Source of the DNA: Pyrenochaeta sp. MPI-SDFR-AT-0127
Lineage: Eukaryota; Ascomycota; Dothideomycetes; Pleosporales; Cucurbitariaceae
Assembly: GCA_020747015.1 (NCBI GenBank)
Contig: JAGTJM010000023.1
Coordinates: forward strand, 124,001 to 188,000
Direction of reading: 5' to 3'
DNA length: 64,000 bases
Shown here: piece after piece, positions 32,757 through 43,326 of the stretch
How positions within the stretch are numbered: the first letter of the stretch is position 1
How the letters are laid out: each line of letters starts with the position of its first letter
Notes under the pieces: model-generated
Databases searched by the model: none
Told to the model about the DNA's origin: nothing
Seen by the model: the letters and a program-made list of their open reading frames with translations, nothing else
Made by a program: the position numbers and the translations under genes

Positions 32757-33691
32757 ATGCAGTCTTCACCGCTAGCAAACCCATTGGCGACTGTAGCCCA
32801 GCTCGAGACCTCCGGGTCGCAGCTTGATGGTATCCCATCAGATCTCGAGCACTCAATACGCTTCGCTGGAGCCAGACTTACGCAGGCTGCGGGCATACTG
32901 CTAAGACTGCCGCAAGAGGTTATTGCACAGGCGATTGTTGTGTTTATGAGATTTGGAGTCGGGCCTGAGGGTGGGAGTTTGGCGGAGTTTGGCGCAGAGG
33001 TAGCTCGAATCACCATCCCAGATCTTTTCGTTTACTGACTGTATGACAGCAAGTGTCAGCGGCGTCTCTGTACCTCACTACCAAACTGTCCGCATATACT
33101 AAGACAGCAAGGAGCATCATAAATGTCTACGCGTACCTTTCCACCCTACCTACCGCTTTCGTCGACCTGGAACAGCTCCATCGGAAGCCTTCTGAATCCG
33201 CGTACTTTGTCTCCGAAGGCACGTACGAACGTCGCCGCGCAACGCTGTTTGCAACCGAACAACGTATACTCAAGACCCTCGGGTTCAGCGTACACGTCAA
33301 TCTCCCATATACCTTGTGTATAACTTATCTGCAAGCTCTGGACGTGTTCACACATCCACGTGCGTCAGAGCTCGCCAAACGTACAATTGCACATCTCAAC
33401 ACCGCCCTCATAAGCCCACAACTACTATACCTCACGCACCAGCCAACGAGCCTTGCGACGGCAGCCATTTATCTGGCGGCTAGGGAGGTGAATATCAAAT
33501 TACCAGAGGTGGAGTGGTGGGAGGTCTTTGACACGAATAGAGAAGAGCTGGGCTTTTTGTGTGTAGGAATGTTAAGTGTAGAGGGATTTGCGCAAGCAGA
33601 AAGGGAGAAGTGGGGCGGGAGAAAGGTGCCAATGAGTGTTGATGGAGTGGAGGAAGAGTTGAAGAGGAGGAGGGAGACTGGCGACGAGTGA
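32757..33691 (+). CDS. cyclin L-like protein
   Basis: Two exons (32757-32999 and 33050-33691) give 294 aa; the 50-bp intron lies between codons. The first cyclin box includes RLPQEVIAQAIVVFMRFGVG, then across the splice QVSAASLYLTTKLSAYTKTA and RSIINVYAYLSTLP. The R-x-x-x-I-I-N-V segment resembles cyclin L (DVINVFHH-type) more than mitotic cyclins. The second fold contains ATEQRILKTLGFSVHVNLPY and ATAAIYLAAREVNIKLPE. L-type cyclins partner a CDK11/Cdc2L-like kinase in transcription and splicing, in the nucleus. No PEST or RS tail is seen beyond a short charged end. Confidence 0.85.
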
Positions 33692-34603
33692 AAACGCAGG
33701 AGGAAAGACAAGCTTTATAACTTTCAGTTCCGCTGAATCTCTCACGTCTCAGACGATACTAATCCTAGTCCCACCGCCACCACAAAGCCGGTGTTGTACA
33801 TACTAGCAACCGCTACCTTCCCAGCATCGGCCAGAGAAGAAAAACTCCGCAAATATGCCTCTAGATCACACAGGCTCCGGAAACTGGTAACTCCAAGTCA
33901 CCCGCCAATACACCAGGTCTTTGTAAAATGCCCTGAAAGATTCTCATCAACTCCAAATCATCTCTCGCTGGTAGCGTGCCCGTCAAGTTCGGTGTTCGGC
34001 ATTGTGGAGATATTTCACATTGGAGAAAAGGTGATTGGCGAGTAGGGATGGAAAGAGATGTTTATACCTTATCCCATTTTGGATTGGTGAAGTTTCTCAA
34101 TAGTTTATGGTACTTCCCAAGGATTTTGCGATTCAGATTGCATTAGCCTGGTGTGGTAGTGCCCAAGATTCACAACACGATCCATATTACATGTGTCCAA
34201 GAGGATGCTCACTTCACTTGACAGCAATGAAATTAAAACGGCTATGATGTACCGCTGAGGCCATATTGTAGCTCACGTGTCCACGTGGAATTGAACACGT
34301 TGCTGTCAGGCAAGTGACTTGCGCAATAACACATTATAGCAGTTCCACAGTCTTCTACGGAACTGCGTGTATTAAGTTTTTCATGCTCTTTCACCTTCCG
34401 CTTTTCCTACTCTAATAATCCTGGAAGGTAGAGTAAAGGCATTGTTGAGGTAATATGGATTGATGTTTGTCTTATTCTTCATACTCTCACTACACAATGT
34501 GTCTAGGGAACCACCTATAGTGAAAGTTATGATCTTCTCCCCAAGCCTTAATCCTCACAGGTTGATTGTCAGATCTCAATTCTTACACTACTAACAACAC
34601 ACG
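33692..34603. other. intergenic, no gene seen
   Basis: About 900 bp separating the cyclin gene from the paralog pair. Short frames only. Confidence 0.5.
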
Positions 34604-35227
34604 ATGCCTCGTCGGTCTCTGCTCAACTTTCCTGTTGGCAGCGCTGCGTCCTGGCTAGATCTAATTCCCAGAGTTGACGTAGAGGCAGCAGCCGAACAAG
34701 TTTCTCCGCCCAACCCAAGCATAGTTGCACGTATCAATAAACTCCGCGAGACACTGGCTGATGTGAAATTAACGATTGACAATCGTAATTTCTTCCTAAT
34801 GCTCGACTCCCATGACGGCCGCTACTGTCACTCTTGCAGTACTACAAATCAGCCAGCAGGTTCCTGTGGCCCTACATGTTCACTCCTACGTCCAGAGAAT
34901 AGGCGATTCAACCTTGCCATGACAAGAGTGTGGAGAGCGCACGCAGTTGCTGAACGCACCATATACGAATCCCTGGTTGACGAGATGGATTGTCTTGGGT
35001 ATGAAGTGAACGCCCCTACACTGAAGCGTTGGGAGAAAACCGCGGGAAATTTAGTTGTTGGCGATGCGTCAAGCTCTAGGCATAACCGTGAAACAAAATG
35101 GAAGCAGATCTGCCGAAGTAATGGACAGGCAGGTTTTAGATCGTCTTGGGGCCTCGAGGGTAGTTGGGGAAAGGGCCTGTTCGTAGGTTCAGAAACTGAT
35201 GTTAGTCCTTCATCACCATGTCCATAG
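34604..35227 (+). CDS. unknown family, Cys-motif paralog A
   Basis: The protein has 207 aa in one exon. It matches the next gene along its whole length. Shared blocks are ARINKLRETLADVKLTI at about 42-58, then YCHSC, GSCGPTCSLLRPENR (C75, C78, C88, C92: C-x2-C-x9-C-x3-C), YEVNAPTLKRWE near 123-134, and WGLEGSW-KGL near the end. The four cysteines could bind zinc. There is no signal peptide and no TM helix. I do not recognise the family. The leader before the ATG (TTACACTACTAACAACAC) resembles that of paralog B, and both proteins start MPR, supporting a shared origin and similar expression. Confidence 0.7.
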   Translation: MPRRSLLNFPVGSAASWLDLIPRVDVEAAAEQVSPPNPSIVARINKLRETLADVKLTIDNRNFFLMLDSHDGRYCHSCSTTNQPAGSCGPTCSLLRPENRRFNLAMTRVWRAHAVAERTIYESLVDEMDCLGYEVNAPTLKRWEKTAGNLVVGDASSSRHNRETKWKQICRSNGQAGFRSSWGLEGSWGKGLFVGSETDVSPSSPCP

Positions 35228-35618
35228 GATATATGAATGTGATCCGATATGATTAGCAATTCAATCACAATGAGACGTACCAGCTATCAGCTAATTTACT
35301 AGGCTTGTCTTCTCCTAACGTAAATAAAACTAATAAAGTCAGAACTATCAGTATGAATAGAATAATGCTTGCTACATTGTGCGCAACTTCATGTTTCTCG
35401 ATCCCCACTGAAGCCAGCGGACAAGAACAATGCATGCGAGGAACACTGTGCAAGTGGAAGACAAAGCATTGTTCTCATTTTTAGAATCTGAGTAACGCTT
35501 TCACCAATTATTAAACTCCTTCTCATGCTGAACAGCTTGTTACTCCTCACTTCTTGCTTCCCTTCTCTCACAGCCTCATCTCTGTGCCAAACCCCTTTAC
35601 ATCTACTAACCCAACAAT
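35228..35618. other. spacer between paralogs A and B
   Basis: 390 bp without a gene; presumably the promoter of paralog B. Confidence 0.4.
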
Positions 35619-36287
35619 ATGCCTCGCGCAGCTTCCACACGTACTTCCAATACCACTTCGTCGACAGTCCTTCCATACCCATCCTCAACCTCAACACCAC
35701 TCCATCGCCAATATGTAGCTACGCTTAGGCTAAAAGCCCGCATCAACGCACTCCGCTCCACCCTCGAAGAAATAAAACTGACATTTCAAGCGCGCCAGCT
35801 TCTAGCCCGACTTGCACAACACGGCAGCCTCTACTGCACATCGTGCACTCCTCTGCTCCAGCCAGGCGCCTGTGGGCGTACATGTCCACTCCTCCGCCCT
35901 CGAGACAGGCTGTGGGCGCCAGAAATCTCGGGGAAATGGTTGGAAAGGGTGAATGCTGAGTTTATCATGTATCGTGATGTTGTGGAGGACATGGGTGGGA
36001 GAGGTTACAATGTCCATCCCGCGACGGTGAGGAGGTGGGAGCGCGTGATTGCGACATTGAGGGATAGTGGCCAAACGTGCACGGAAGCACATGACGATGC
36101 TTGTTGGCAGCTGATCAAGCGAATTGATTGTAATGGGGCAGTAGACAAGACTTGGAATTTTGAGGAGCGTTGGCGTAAACGGCTAGATATCGACGACGAT
36201 ATCGCGCCGGAAAAGCAGAGGAGAAACTTAAAACGTGGGTTCAGCGCAGATGCGGAGTATGTGTCGAAGCGATTAAAGCAGGGGTAG
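35619..36287 (+). CDS. unknown family, Cys-motif paralog B
   Basis: The protein has 222 aa in one exon. It is a diverged tandem copy of the gene at 34604. Shared blocks are ARINALRSTLEEIKLTF at about 40-56, YCTSC, GACGRTCPLLRPRDR (C73, C76, C85, C89: C-x2-C-x8-C-x3-C), YNVHPATVRRWERV near 130-143, and TWNFEERWRKRL near 168-179. It has a basic C-terminal extension (KRGFSADAEYVSKRLKQG) that A lacks, which could be a nuclear localisation signal. The N-terminal 30 residues are Thr/Ser/Pro-rich. Function unknown. It borders the AT-rich island that begins near 36420. Confidence 0.7.
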   Translation: MPRAASTRTSNTTSSTVLPYPSSTSTPLHRQYVATLRLKARINALRSTLEEIKLTFQARQLLARLAQHGSLYCTSCTPLLQPGACGRTCPLLRPRDRLWAPEISGKWLERVNAEFIMYRDVVEDMGGRGYNVHPATVRRWERVIATLRDSGQTCTEAHDDACWQLIKRIDCNGAVDKTWNFEERWRKRLDIDDDIAPEKQRRNLKRGFSADAEYVSKRLKQG

Positions 36288-36419
36288 CGTGCATCCCCTG
36301 CGTAGTGGGAAAACATTCTCTCGTGGAGAAGGATCACTTTGAAGGTAGCAGTTGTATTAGTGGTATCACGTGGATGTAGAACTGAGGGATTACTAGAAGC
36401 GTCAGATAGATTAGAGTAA

Positions 36420-36720
36420 GAAAGGACCGAACACTTTATATATACAATTAGTTCAAGCTCTTTGGTTTTCCTATATAGAGACTACTTAATCTATAATCTT
36501 TCTCTAAGCTTAGTATACCTCTATAATATCTATATAAGATAGTATTAAGAGAGGGTTATTAGTAGAGATTTAATAGGTGAAGGTAGTAGGGTATTGTAGT
36601 AAAATATTAACCTAACTTAGTCCCTTAGGGTGAAAGTAATATACTGCGATTACTTCTAGTAATATTTTTTATATATCTCTTATCATAGGATAATTTATTT
36701 GAAGGGTATCTCTTGAACTA
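36420..36720. repeat. AT-rich, RIP-like island
   Basis: A sharp change to TA-rich sequence (many TATA, CTATA and TTAGTA runs) with no open frames, unlike the flanks. This is the look of a transposon relic after repeat-induced point mutation, but no terminal repeat or transposase remnant was found. Confidence 0.5.
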
Positions 36721-37157
36721 GATAAGCTCACTCCGGCACGGGTTTAGGATTTGCCCACAGCTTCCAGCGCTGGCCCTAGCTCATTGCATACCTGCTCCAA
36801 AACAATAATTTTATCGTAATCTACGTTAGCAGCAAGATTTGCTTGTTCCGAATCAGCTTTAGGTGTGCCTGAAAGCTATGTTCTCTTTTCACCTCAGAGC
36901 GCCAGCGAATGATGATCGATTGGACGAGATTATCAGAGTTGATGGCATAATAGAACGCTTATTAAGCCTGACAACAGTTTAAGAAGCATCAGTGAGTTTG
37001 AAGTTTGAAAACATTTGATTGGCGACCAATTTGGTGTAATTAGACGTGACTATTCTACAATAGCCTTTTCTTGACCTTCGTAGTGAGTCTCAGAGGTTGC
37101 GTTGCCCTCCCCGGACCAACCAACATATTGAAGCGGGCCAAACTTGCGTATCGGGCC

Positions 37158-37538
37158 TCATTGTTTCTCTGTAGGCAGATGGATAGTTTTTATCGGGTTT
37201 CCATTGCTGTCAAGACAGACAGCCGTGATATAAGATCGTGGGTCCGAAGCGCTAGTATGCGTGGTCTCCCTGAAAAGATCAGACAGTCAATACATGTACT
37301 TGTATAGACGGCATCAGCGGCTATTGGTTCCTACTTACCGCGTGCAAACTTCAGCCGTCCCTGCAGGTAAGATACTCTCGCTCTTCTCGATCGCTGCCTC
37401 CAGTGCTCCCTTCATGGATTCAGCTGCCGCGTCGGTTCTGACCCAGTTTGTTGTCCTAGTAGCAGCAGAGATCGCAACACTCTTCCCACCGGAGGTCCGA
37501 ACTTAACCAAGCATCTTCTTGGCAATAATCTTAGACAT
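37158..37538 (-). pseudogene. two-exon small gene interrupted by an in-frame TAA
   Basis: On the minus strand ATG 37538 opens MSKIIAKKMLG, then a TAA at codon 12, then an uninterrupted frame (VRTSGGKSVAISAATRTT and on). The frame reaches a good donor (CG|GTAAGT, exon end 37339) and continues in phase after TTTTCAG at 37269. It closes as YITAVCLDSNGNPIKTIHLP then TEKQ and TGA at 37158-37160, for 103 codons in all. The intact 69-bp intron and long frame suggest a real gene. The TAA could come from CAA by a C-to-T change in a CpA context, as RIP makes. Alternatively translation starts at the downstream Met (MKGALEAAIEKS). Family not recognised. Confidence 0.45.
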
Positions 37539-38577
37539 GGTGTTTGACTATTAGAGAAGACTGAGGACCTAGTCCGCATAAAAGGAAGGTAAATTCAAAT
37601 GTTGAACGTACTGTCGTCTAAAGGGGCTTTTGGCGTTGATATTAAAAGACAAGATTGAGTCACAATAGGGCATCCATCGACCCTTTATACTTATATTTAT
37701 CGGCAATTTCTGTAGCGCAGTCGTTCATTGACTCATGGTTAGTCTTATGGCCAGGCGACTGGATAAACGTGTTGAGAGAGGCACCCAAGGTCCCAGTACG
37801 CTTTCTAATTGGCACGCCCCTTCAAGTCCTTCCAAATTCCCCCAGTCCCCGTATTATTACCCTTAGTCCAACGGAAAAGACGAGGCCTCAGATTTATTGG
37901 GCTGGGTGGCTTACACACTATGGCATGAGGATCCTGGTAACTTCTCGAGTAGTGCTAAGCGCCGCAAGTCCAAGCACAGCACTTATATTGGACCTCAAGT
38001 TTGAATCTGATGGCGACTATACGACAAAGATCTAACGGCAATTAAAGGGCCTATTCGTTTAACCTCCGATTTCCGGTATGTTTTACACTTTGAGCCCAGG
38101 GCCTGTTCCTATAGATTGTCTTTACCTTCCGCAGAGGTAGTCACGGGTTCTGCTAGGGCGGTTAAGATCTCTATTTTCCTGCGTTTATTCTTAACAGAAT
38201 AGGCCTAGCGACTACCTTTTTAAGCTGCTAAGGCTCCGTTTTTACTACCTATACTATCAATTGTAGGAGAAAGTGGAAGCTCCATTTTTAGGCACGTGAG
38301 CGGCTGTTTCTGCCTATTTTCTGCCCAACCGTACCGGAACTGGAGGACAACCAAACAGGCAGTAAGCCAATCAAGGAAGGGGTCTTAGCGCTAAAACAAA
38401 TCAAATACTAATCCAAAACAAATAATAAAAGGAATTGTTGGTCAATACTGCAAGAAAGTAGGGCATGCGCGTCAAAGTAGTTGATTTCTCAGCAGGTCTT
38501 AGTTAGGGTCTTTCTAATCATTCCACCCCAAAGTGCACAGAAATCCGCGCTAACAAGTTGTGCCAAAAGCCATAGTA
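37539..38577. other. intergenic, repeat-like
   Basis: About 1 kb. No gene is supported. The part from 38040 (AAAGGGCCTATTCGTTTAACC and on) has no coding character and looks like mobile-element edge sequence, but no terminal repeat was identified. Confidence 0.4.
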
Positions 38578-39877
38578 CTAGCTGTCAGCCTCATTCTCTG
38601 ACTTGTTTGTCCCAGTGAGTATGGGTTCCCGAGTATCGTCTGATTCCTCTGTAAACCATTCATCCTCGAGAATATCTTCCACTGTCGGCCTGTCCCGAGG
38701 ATCTAATTTCAAGATTCGCCTTATGAACCTATTATCGGCAGAAGGAATTTCCGTCGTCGTCCACCGTTGAAGTGGCCTTTGTGGAGGTCCTTGTTGATTA
38801 ACGAAATGAATGATCTCGAAGGTCTCGGGGTCAATGATGTCGGCAATTGACAGTGGGAACGGGCCGAATGAGTGATACATTCGCTTCAGAACTGTGATTT
38901 CATAGTCCTGGTCTTCTGGTTTGATACCTTCCCAGCCAGGATCAAAGTGGTGGTAACTGCTCCCGTGCACAAGGCTAAGAATCTATGAACAGGTAAGTTG
39001 AAGGGAACTAAGGGCAGTCAAATTTTCGGCCACGTACCACATTTCCGAATGACCAGACATCTGTTGGTGTGCCCCAAGAAAGCTGTAACAAGGCTTCTGG
39101 GCTACGCGTGAAGGCAGCTCCGATGAGGTGACCCTCCCTGGCGAACCCTGAATCTTTGGAGACAACGCCTCCACAGTCCCCAAGTTGAATTTTCGAGAAG
39201 CGCTGCTCGTTTTGGCCATAGTCAACAAAAACATTGTCTGATTTCACATCTAAAAAAAGTGAGAATGCAGAGAATCTAGACAGATAAGAATGACGTGCCA
39301 TACCTGTATGGACCACGCCATCTTTATGGAGGACAAGGAGGGCCTTGAGAATGCACCTGGCTACTTGCTTAATCTCGGGGCGCGTCAGCCGTTTCTTCTT
39401 CGATTCCGTGAGAAGTTCACTATCCAGATGCCTCAAAATGATGGAGGGCGGATCGACTGGGCTCAGGACCTCATCGATGATGGGGCGAAGGAACGGAGTC
39501 TTAGACTGGTAACGCCTTAGGATATCGGCTTCGTTCTGTAGGCGCCAATGGCCGCGAACGCTCTTAACAATCCAGTTCTTTTGGGTTTGATCCCTACAGT
39601 CCACACATCGTGAGATTAAACGGGGTTCGTAGGCATGATGAGAAAGTGTGGGGAATACATTAACGTCTTACCTGGCTAGATATACGGCACCTTCGTCCAC
39701 CGCCCTATAAAACTCCTTGACGATAGTGTATGTTGATTTACGCCCTTTTAGAACCTGATCAATATTGAAAAATTGGCGGCATTGAAGTATGTGCAGCAGT
39801 ATCGCCGGCGAATGGACTTGGCCTATCTCGAGGTGCGATGGTTGGGGTGGACGGTTTCCCGCCGCATTTAAGCGGCC
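38578..39877 (-). CDS. fungal protein-kinase-like gene, 5' end missing (possible pseudogene)
   Basis: Four exons join in frame: from at most 39877 to 39672, then 39593-39304, 39249-39039 (end 39038 by GT) and 38982-38578. The product resembles a large ascomycete kinase family: GQVHSPAILLHIL and DQVLKGRKSTYTIVKEF at the N-side, a lysine in WIVKSV, the catalytic loop VVHTDVKSDNVFVDY (H-T-D for H-R-D) and LGDCGG for DFG. It continues with RSPEALLQLSWGTPTDVWSFGNV and LKLDPRDRPTVEDILEDEWF. Catalytic Asp and Asn are kept. The first exon has no ATG between an upstream TGA (39878-39880) and the splice donor, so the start is lost or lies in an unseen exon. A hairpin element begins about 55 bp beyond. 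Probably a truncated copy. Confidence 0.65.
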
Positions 39878-39932
39878 TCAGTTCCTATCCGGGTTAGGTA
39901 ACCAACTCTCTATAATTGGCTGAAAATGTAGG

Positions 39933-40002
39933 CCCCTCAAGAAGTTATTCGGCTCCCTTCTGGTGGTATATCCAGAAGGGAGCGGAATAACTTCTTGGGG
40001 GG
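39933..40002. repeat. 31-bp-stem inverted repeat (MITE-like hairpin)
   Basis: Arms 39933-39963 and 39972-40002 pair over 31 bp with one mismatch and one G-T pair, around an 8-nt loop (TGGTATAT). The core of each arm is AAGAAGTTATTC followed by G/C GCTCCCTTCTGG. Confidence 0.85.
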
Positions 40003-40354
40003 AGCTGAATATGTTCCACCTGAATTTATAGCTATATCTAACAGTAGGCTAGTAGGTAGATCCGCCTAGTTAGATACTTTTCGCTGAAGTCGCTAACTTT
40101 ACAAGATATCTTTTTCCCTAATGTAGCCTAGAACTAGGTCTTAGTATATATTACGTGCATGTATGCGCTAAGTATATTCTACCTAGGATTATAATGTCTG
40201 CCTCCGTACCCTGTCTCTTCCTGATTTCAGCGATCCGTAAATGCGATATATTAGCGCCGTCTATATGCTTATAGTTGCCAATGCTGAACATAAGAAATCC
40301 AGATGTAAAGGAAATTCGTCTCAATATGCATCTCTCCCTTCGGGTACGAATGCT
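40003..40354. other. AT-rich intergenic stretch
   Basis: TA-rich sequence like that near 36.5 kb, without genes. It separates the hairpin from the 3' end of the CSC1-like gene. Confidence 0.45.
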
Positions 40355-43326
40355 TTATCGCCGGAAGTATTCCTGTTGCCCATCTCTCTCTGGGCTATAA
40401 GGCGTGTAACCGGTCCCTTGCATTGGTACTTGATGTCCCATGGGCGCCGCGCCAGACAGCAAATTACTGTCATCGTGAATGTGGTATGGCGTAGTAGAAC
40501 TGCTGTCCATCGTCCTCAAGGCAGGGCTTGGGCTCGGACTGTATTCCCTCAACGCGCTCGGTGTGTGGTGATATCCAGCTGGATACGTAACTCCCGACTC
40601 TTCGTTCCCAAATGTCCTTTCCGAATCTCTTGATGTTGGCCGCCCGCGTTGGTTATTTCCGAATGTGGAAACAGGCGTGCCGGGGCGGCTGTTGTTGGCG
40701 CCGTAAACAGAGCCCTCGCCACCGTGCTCGTCGCTAAACTCTGGACGATTCTTGAAGTTTTCAAAATCCATGTTGTTCTCTGCCACGAACTCAAAAGGCG
40801 CAGGTGCTGCTGCAGCCTTGCCTGGATGCTCTTTGCTCATTCGTTTCATGGTGTAGACATCGCTGAACGCTGCTGTGTCACCCAAATCGCCATCTAGTCG
40901 GCCACGATACACTTCGCTAAGGAGATGCTTGGACTTCTCGCGTACCATTGGAACGGTTAACCTTTGATAAAGAGCAGGGTGGCTAGTCTAGAGTCAGTTT
41001 TTGTTGCAAACTTAGATTAGAGGCCACGTACCCAAAGCGAACAGCGACACGATCACGGCTCCGCGACTCCTTGTCGATAGGCGTAGGCGCCTCAACTCCC
41101 TTCACAGTCTCGCCCTTGGTGTAATATTTCAACGAGTTGTCGAACGCATTCTTACAGTAGAACTTGAAAGCAAGTAGTCCTAGTGGAAGCGGGATCATGG
41201 CACCAAGCATCATCCATCTTGAACCATACCCACGCGCAAGTACCAAAAGCGCAATGATGCAGTTCGAGAAGAATGTTCCGACCAACATGCGGTTGAAAAG
41301 GACGCGCCAAAAGGCGCCTCCTGACTCATTCTTTGTGGCGAAAACGTAGGTCAGGAGATACTTTTTCATCCAGGAATCGAGCGAAAAGTAAAAGGCAACG
41401 ACGACCAAAGTAATCGGCTGCAATGGGGCGAAGCAGAGGGCAACCGTAGAGTAAAAGAGGAAGTAATTGTAGTAACTGGCAAAGTCGAATGGTGGAGGCG
41501 CAGTTCGGTTGATGAGCTCTCGAGGGGTCGGATGTAAGAACTTGCGCGAGAAGCTGCCCCAAGCAAGATTGACGACTTGAGATAAATCAAGAACCGCACC
41601 AAGGTTTCGTTGCACAAGCCAAGTGACCCAGAACGGCGAGACTTCGCAGAGCGTCCTCATAATCGTGAAGAAGAATTCAATATTCTTAATGATGTCCATG
41701 AACGGCATTTTCTCTTCTCGTGCCAGCTGGACTATTCTCACAACCATGCCGAACACGGCACTGAAAAGTGAGAATACGAAGAGGTTGTTGAACACAAAGA
41801 AGGCGTACAATTGGGCGGTAACGTGTCGCTCTCGAGAGGTCTTGGTCTGATCTCCCGCCTTGATGGACAATCGACGGAAGATAATCGGCAAGAAGTAGTA
41901 GAAGAGCGAGGTAAGAGCAGGCGCTAGGAGACCTTGCACAACAGCCCAGAATTTTGGGTGCTTGGTCAATTCGACCTGGAAATCATTCCAGACATAACCA
42001 AGGTTAGTCAGTTTGGACAGGAAGATGGCTATCAAGGCATTGGGAATGAAGTAAAGAATGGTAAGTAGAGTAATCCAGAACTTGTTGATAAGTCGTCTCC
42101 AACGCCTTGTCTTGGGATCCAGAGACAGATTTTTCCAGATGATGTCCTTGGGCTTGGGAGCAAGTCGTACAGTAGTGCCCTTGGGATGTTTGCTACGAGC
42201 CGCAAACGCAACGCTATGTGCGGATTCGATAGTCTCGTAGCTCGCGAAGCCGTACGGCATTGCATCTCTCTTGTCGATGGTCTCACGGACCTCCTTAATC
42301 TGGGCTTCCAAGCGCTGAATTCGGGCTGTGAGATAGTCAATAGCATCGACCTTCTGCTTTTTGTCTGTGAACTCGGGGTCCTTTTTGGATGGTGTGCAGA
42401 GCGGGCGTTCGGCCGGTAGCTGATTTGGGTTCTTCAGATATTTTGCAAGAACTGATTCCAACTCTACTACTGCTTCTTCGTGCGCTTCGATGAGATCTGG
42501 TATATCCTTTACATTTCTGCCGATTGATGCGCGCGGTACCTCGGGTGTTGTGCGCAGGCTATCCGTAACTTCAATGATGCCTTGATCGCTTCGAAAGTTC
42601 TTATCGATATCTGTAATCATCAGAGTCCTAGAGTGGAGACTGTTCTGGTACTCTGGGCTCTCTAGATAGTTGCGTCGCAATCGATGAACAGCGCGATAGG
42701 TCCACCATAGAAAGCCGCACACGATGATGTCGAAAACGTAGGCCAGAGCAACAAAAGCCCAGAAGATTTCTCCAAACAAGTCCCTAGGCGTCATCAATAT
42801 GATGGCCGTTTTCGAGCTAACGTTGTTGAACTGGTTTTGGAACTGGACTGATTTCGAAACGTTTACAGGCACAATTATGGCGCAGCCTACGATTGCAAGC
42901 ACAACGAACATATTCCTGCACATTCGTGCAAACCGCAGAAATACCGTTGCATCCAAGCCAATCTTCTCCACGTATTCATCCTCGTTTGTTCTGAACACGG
43001 GCTTGTACCAGGCGAACAAGCCTTTGCCCATGGGCGGCGGCCGATGCTTCTCATCTGTATGTCGAAGGCGTGGAGCATAGACGATTGTATTGAACGGTCG
43101 CAGGAGTAGGAAGACCAGGAAGATGGCAGATGTAATAGCGAGCGAGGTCCCTATAGCGACAAGGACAGAGTCTTGTTGGACCTGGAGCAGTTAGCGGAAG
43201 TCTCGTAGGAAAGTTGGCCAAGGTGCGTACTTGAGCGCCCAACGGATTGTCAGAGAGCAACCTTTCGAACTTCTTTTCAATGCTCTCGTCCCGCGAGAAC
43301 AGCCAATTTGGCATTTCGGATGCCAT
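40355..43326 (-). CDS. CSC1/TMEM63-type (DUF221) osmosensitive cation channel family protein
   Basis: Three exons (43326-43231, 43181-41032, 40982-40355) give 957 aa. The N-terminal TM and RSN1 region read AIFLVFLLLRPFNTIVYAPR, then GLFAWYKPVF and GLDATVFLRFARMC. A cytosolic domain follows TLMITDIDKNFRSDQGI (PHM7-type), with SIGRNVKDIPDLIEAHEEAV. The DUF221 core holds at least six TM helices (ITLLTILYFIPNALIAIFLS, AVVQGLLAPALTSLFYYFLP, LYAFFVFNNLFVFSLFSAVF and more). The tail is disordered and Pro/Ser-rich. Members are stress- or calcium-permeable channels of the plasma membrane or ER. An intronless read-through would end early at 40983; the third exon restores a normal family length. Confidence 0.92.
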
